Shown here piece after piece: positions 20,800 to 21,965 of a DNA stretch of 21,965 nt. The stretch is from Sulfurimonas sp. (lineage in GTDB: Bacteria > Campylobacterota > Campylobacteria > Campylobacterales > Sulfurimonadaceae): positions 1 to 21,965 of the forward strand of contig JAKISR010000030.1 of assembly GCA_021648465.1 (NCBI GenBank), written 5' to 3'. The notes below the pieces were generated by a model that was not told the DNA's origin, did not search any database, and saw nothing but the letters and a program-made list of their open reading frames with translations. The stretch's first letter is position 1; each line of letters starts with the position of its first letter. A program made the position numbers and the translations under genes.

Positions 20800-21965
20800 C
20801 TAAAGAATTCCTTTCCAAAAAAATTCAGCTATTAGAACTATTAGTCCTATCCCAACTAAATTCAAAACTATTCCATATCTTGCCATATCTTTTATACTTA
20901 CAACTCCACTACTCATGGCTATGGCATTTGGTGCTGTAGCAATTGGAAGCATAAAGGCATAACTAGCACAAACTGTTGCTATCATCATAAATAGAGTTGT
21001 ATTTAACCCTGTTTGTTCTGCTACTGAGTAAATTACTGGAAGCATTATAGATATAAGTGCTGTATTTGATGTTATCTCTGTTGTAAAAGTTATGAGCATC
21101 GCTACACTAAGTATGATAAGTATTGGAGGAAGTTGCGTCATTACAATAAGATATGATGCAACTTCATCAGCTAAACCAGTAGCACTAAATGCTGTAGCTA
21201 TAGAAAAACCTGCACCAAACAAAAACATAATTCTATATGGAACTTTCCCCCTATCAGCCATCCAATCAAGGACATTAAATGGTGGAGCAAATAGTAAAAG
21301 TCCACACCCAAGTAATATACCTGCCTCGCTAAGCCCCAGTCCATTCCAGTAAGGTTTTAGTGGAGCATTTAGAAGTAAAAGGGTCACTAAGCCAGCAATA
21401 ATATATAATACTTTTTTTTGCTTTTTTTCTAATGGCTTTTTTTCACTTGTGAGTGTTACATCTATGTCTTTTACACCTATGCTTAGAAGTGAAGCGACCA
21501 TAAATAACATTACAAAAACAAGAGGTGCAACCATTACAATCCATTGTAAAAATGGGATTACCTCCATCCCTTTATCTTGCATAATTCCAAGTAAAATCAG
21601 ATTTGGAGGTGTCCCTATTGGTGTTAAAATTCCACCAACACTAGCACCATATGCAATAGCTAATGCAAATCTCATCTTTAATTTTAAATTATCTGTTATA
21701 AAAAGAGCTATCGCTATTAAAAGAAGTGTAGTTGTAGTGTTTGAGAGAACTGAGCTAAGAAGCCCCGATGTAATAGCTAGTGAAAATATTATCCCTTTTG
21801 GAGTTGCAGGAAAAAGTGAGAGCATTTTATCTGCTATATATTTATGAAGTCCTGTTTTTTCAACTGCAATAGCAAGTAAAAAACCACCAAGAAACAAAAA
21901 TATAATAGGGTGAGCATAGTTTACAGTTGTCTCTTTAGTGGTTAAAATTGAAAATGCTGGAAATA
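20800..21965 (-). CDS. SLC13/DASS-family sodium-coupled anion transporter, N-terminus outside window
   Basis: An open frame from the window edge to TAG at 20800-20802 gives about 388 residues of a polytopic transporter. HPIIFLFLGGFLLAIAVEK near the edge, the first Ser-Asn-Thr motif SNTTTTLLL, GTPPNLILLG, the second SNTALISIMLP and the closing ATAPNAIAMSSG are the hallmarks of the SLC13 (DASS) family. The two SNT motifs form the substrate carboxylate and sodium sites. Members import dicarboxylates, citrate or sulfate, and the substrate cannot be told from this part. About 70-100 N-terminal residues are missing because the gene runs off the window; no start codon is visible. Confidence 0.9.
   Translation of the reverse strand, partial: FPAFSILTTKETTVNYAHPIIFLFLGGFLLAIAVEKTGLHKYIADKMLSLFPATPKGIIFSLAITSGLLSSVLSNTTTTLLLIAIALFITDNLKLKMRFALAIAYGASVGGILTPIGTPPNLILLGIMQDKGMEVIPFLQWIVMVAPLVFVMLFMVASLLSIGVKDIDVTLTSEKKPLEKKQKKVLYIIAGLVTLLLLNAPLKPYWNGLGLSEAGILLGCGLLLFAPPFNVLDWMADRGKVPYRIMFLFGAGFSIATAFSATGLADEVASYLIVMTQLPPILIILSVAMLITFTTEITSNTALISIMLPVIYSVAEQTGLNTTLFMMIATVCASYAFMLPIATAPNAIAMSSGVVSIKDMARYGIVLNLVGIGLIVLIAEFFWKGIL

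Noticed and set aside
21449..21847. 132-residue open frame on the plus strand
   Set aside because: It is antisense to the SLC13 transporter, whose motifs are unambiguous.

Overview
The window is AT-rich, gene-dense bacterial chromosome that looks like Campylobacterota, most likely Sulfurimonas or a close relative. This rests on the low G+C, the protein sequences, a compact PpiD-like/ftsA/ftsZ cluster outside a dcw operon, and a denitrification/copper flavour (NosL, multihaem cytochrome, Crp/Fnr, nitrate-sensing domain). No rRNA, tRNA or CRISPR array is visible, and no gene-free stretch exceeds 300 bases.

Layout. (1) 1-1427: the right end of an IS3-family insertion sequence has truncated a HipB-like antitoxin gene. 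The adjoining hipA toxin gene is broken by two one-base contractions, each in a run of nine A. (2) 1447-5094: MscS-type channel, short GlpD-like dehydrogenase, a divergent glycerophosphodiesterase, and a class II aldolase/adducin-fold protein that seems to have lost its zinc ligands. (3) 5081-10427: bioA facing away from a PpiD-like chaperone, ftsA and ftsZ. (4) 10458-16633 (minus strand): outer-membrane barrel, NosL-like copper protein, small anchored protein, FtsX/MacB-type permease, ABC ATPase, a Cys-containing polytopic membrane protein, a Crp/Fnr regulator and a five-haem cytochrome c. (5) 16862-17710: a secreted protein resembling a stand-alone nitrate/nitrite-sensing (NIT) domain, divergent from the barrel gene. 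(6) 17707-20561 (minus): Dabb protein, M48 protease, PrmC and DUF4149 protein in an overlapping operon. (7) 20562-21965: a small frameshifted ORF and the C-terminal part of an SLC13 anion transporter that runs off the window.

The best candidate for an undescribed system is region 4 with its control sites. The genes from nosL-like to the polytopic membrane protein overlap one another. They couple a copper-chaperone-type lipoprotein-family domain to a MacB-type rather than a NosFY-type ABC transporter and to a membrane protein with paired cysteines. The regulator and cytochrome follow on the same strand. FNR-type boxes lie at activator (class II) distance from -10 elements in front of both the barrel gene and the cytochrome gene. 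The nosL-like start codon sits in the loop of a perfect 14-bp hairpin. A nitrogen-oxide or low-oxygen-controlled copper/redox maturation module is a reasonable inference, but no nosZ or other client enzyme is in the window, so the substrate is unknown.
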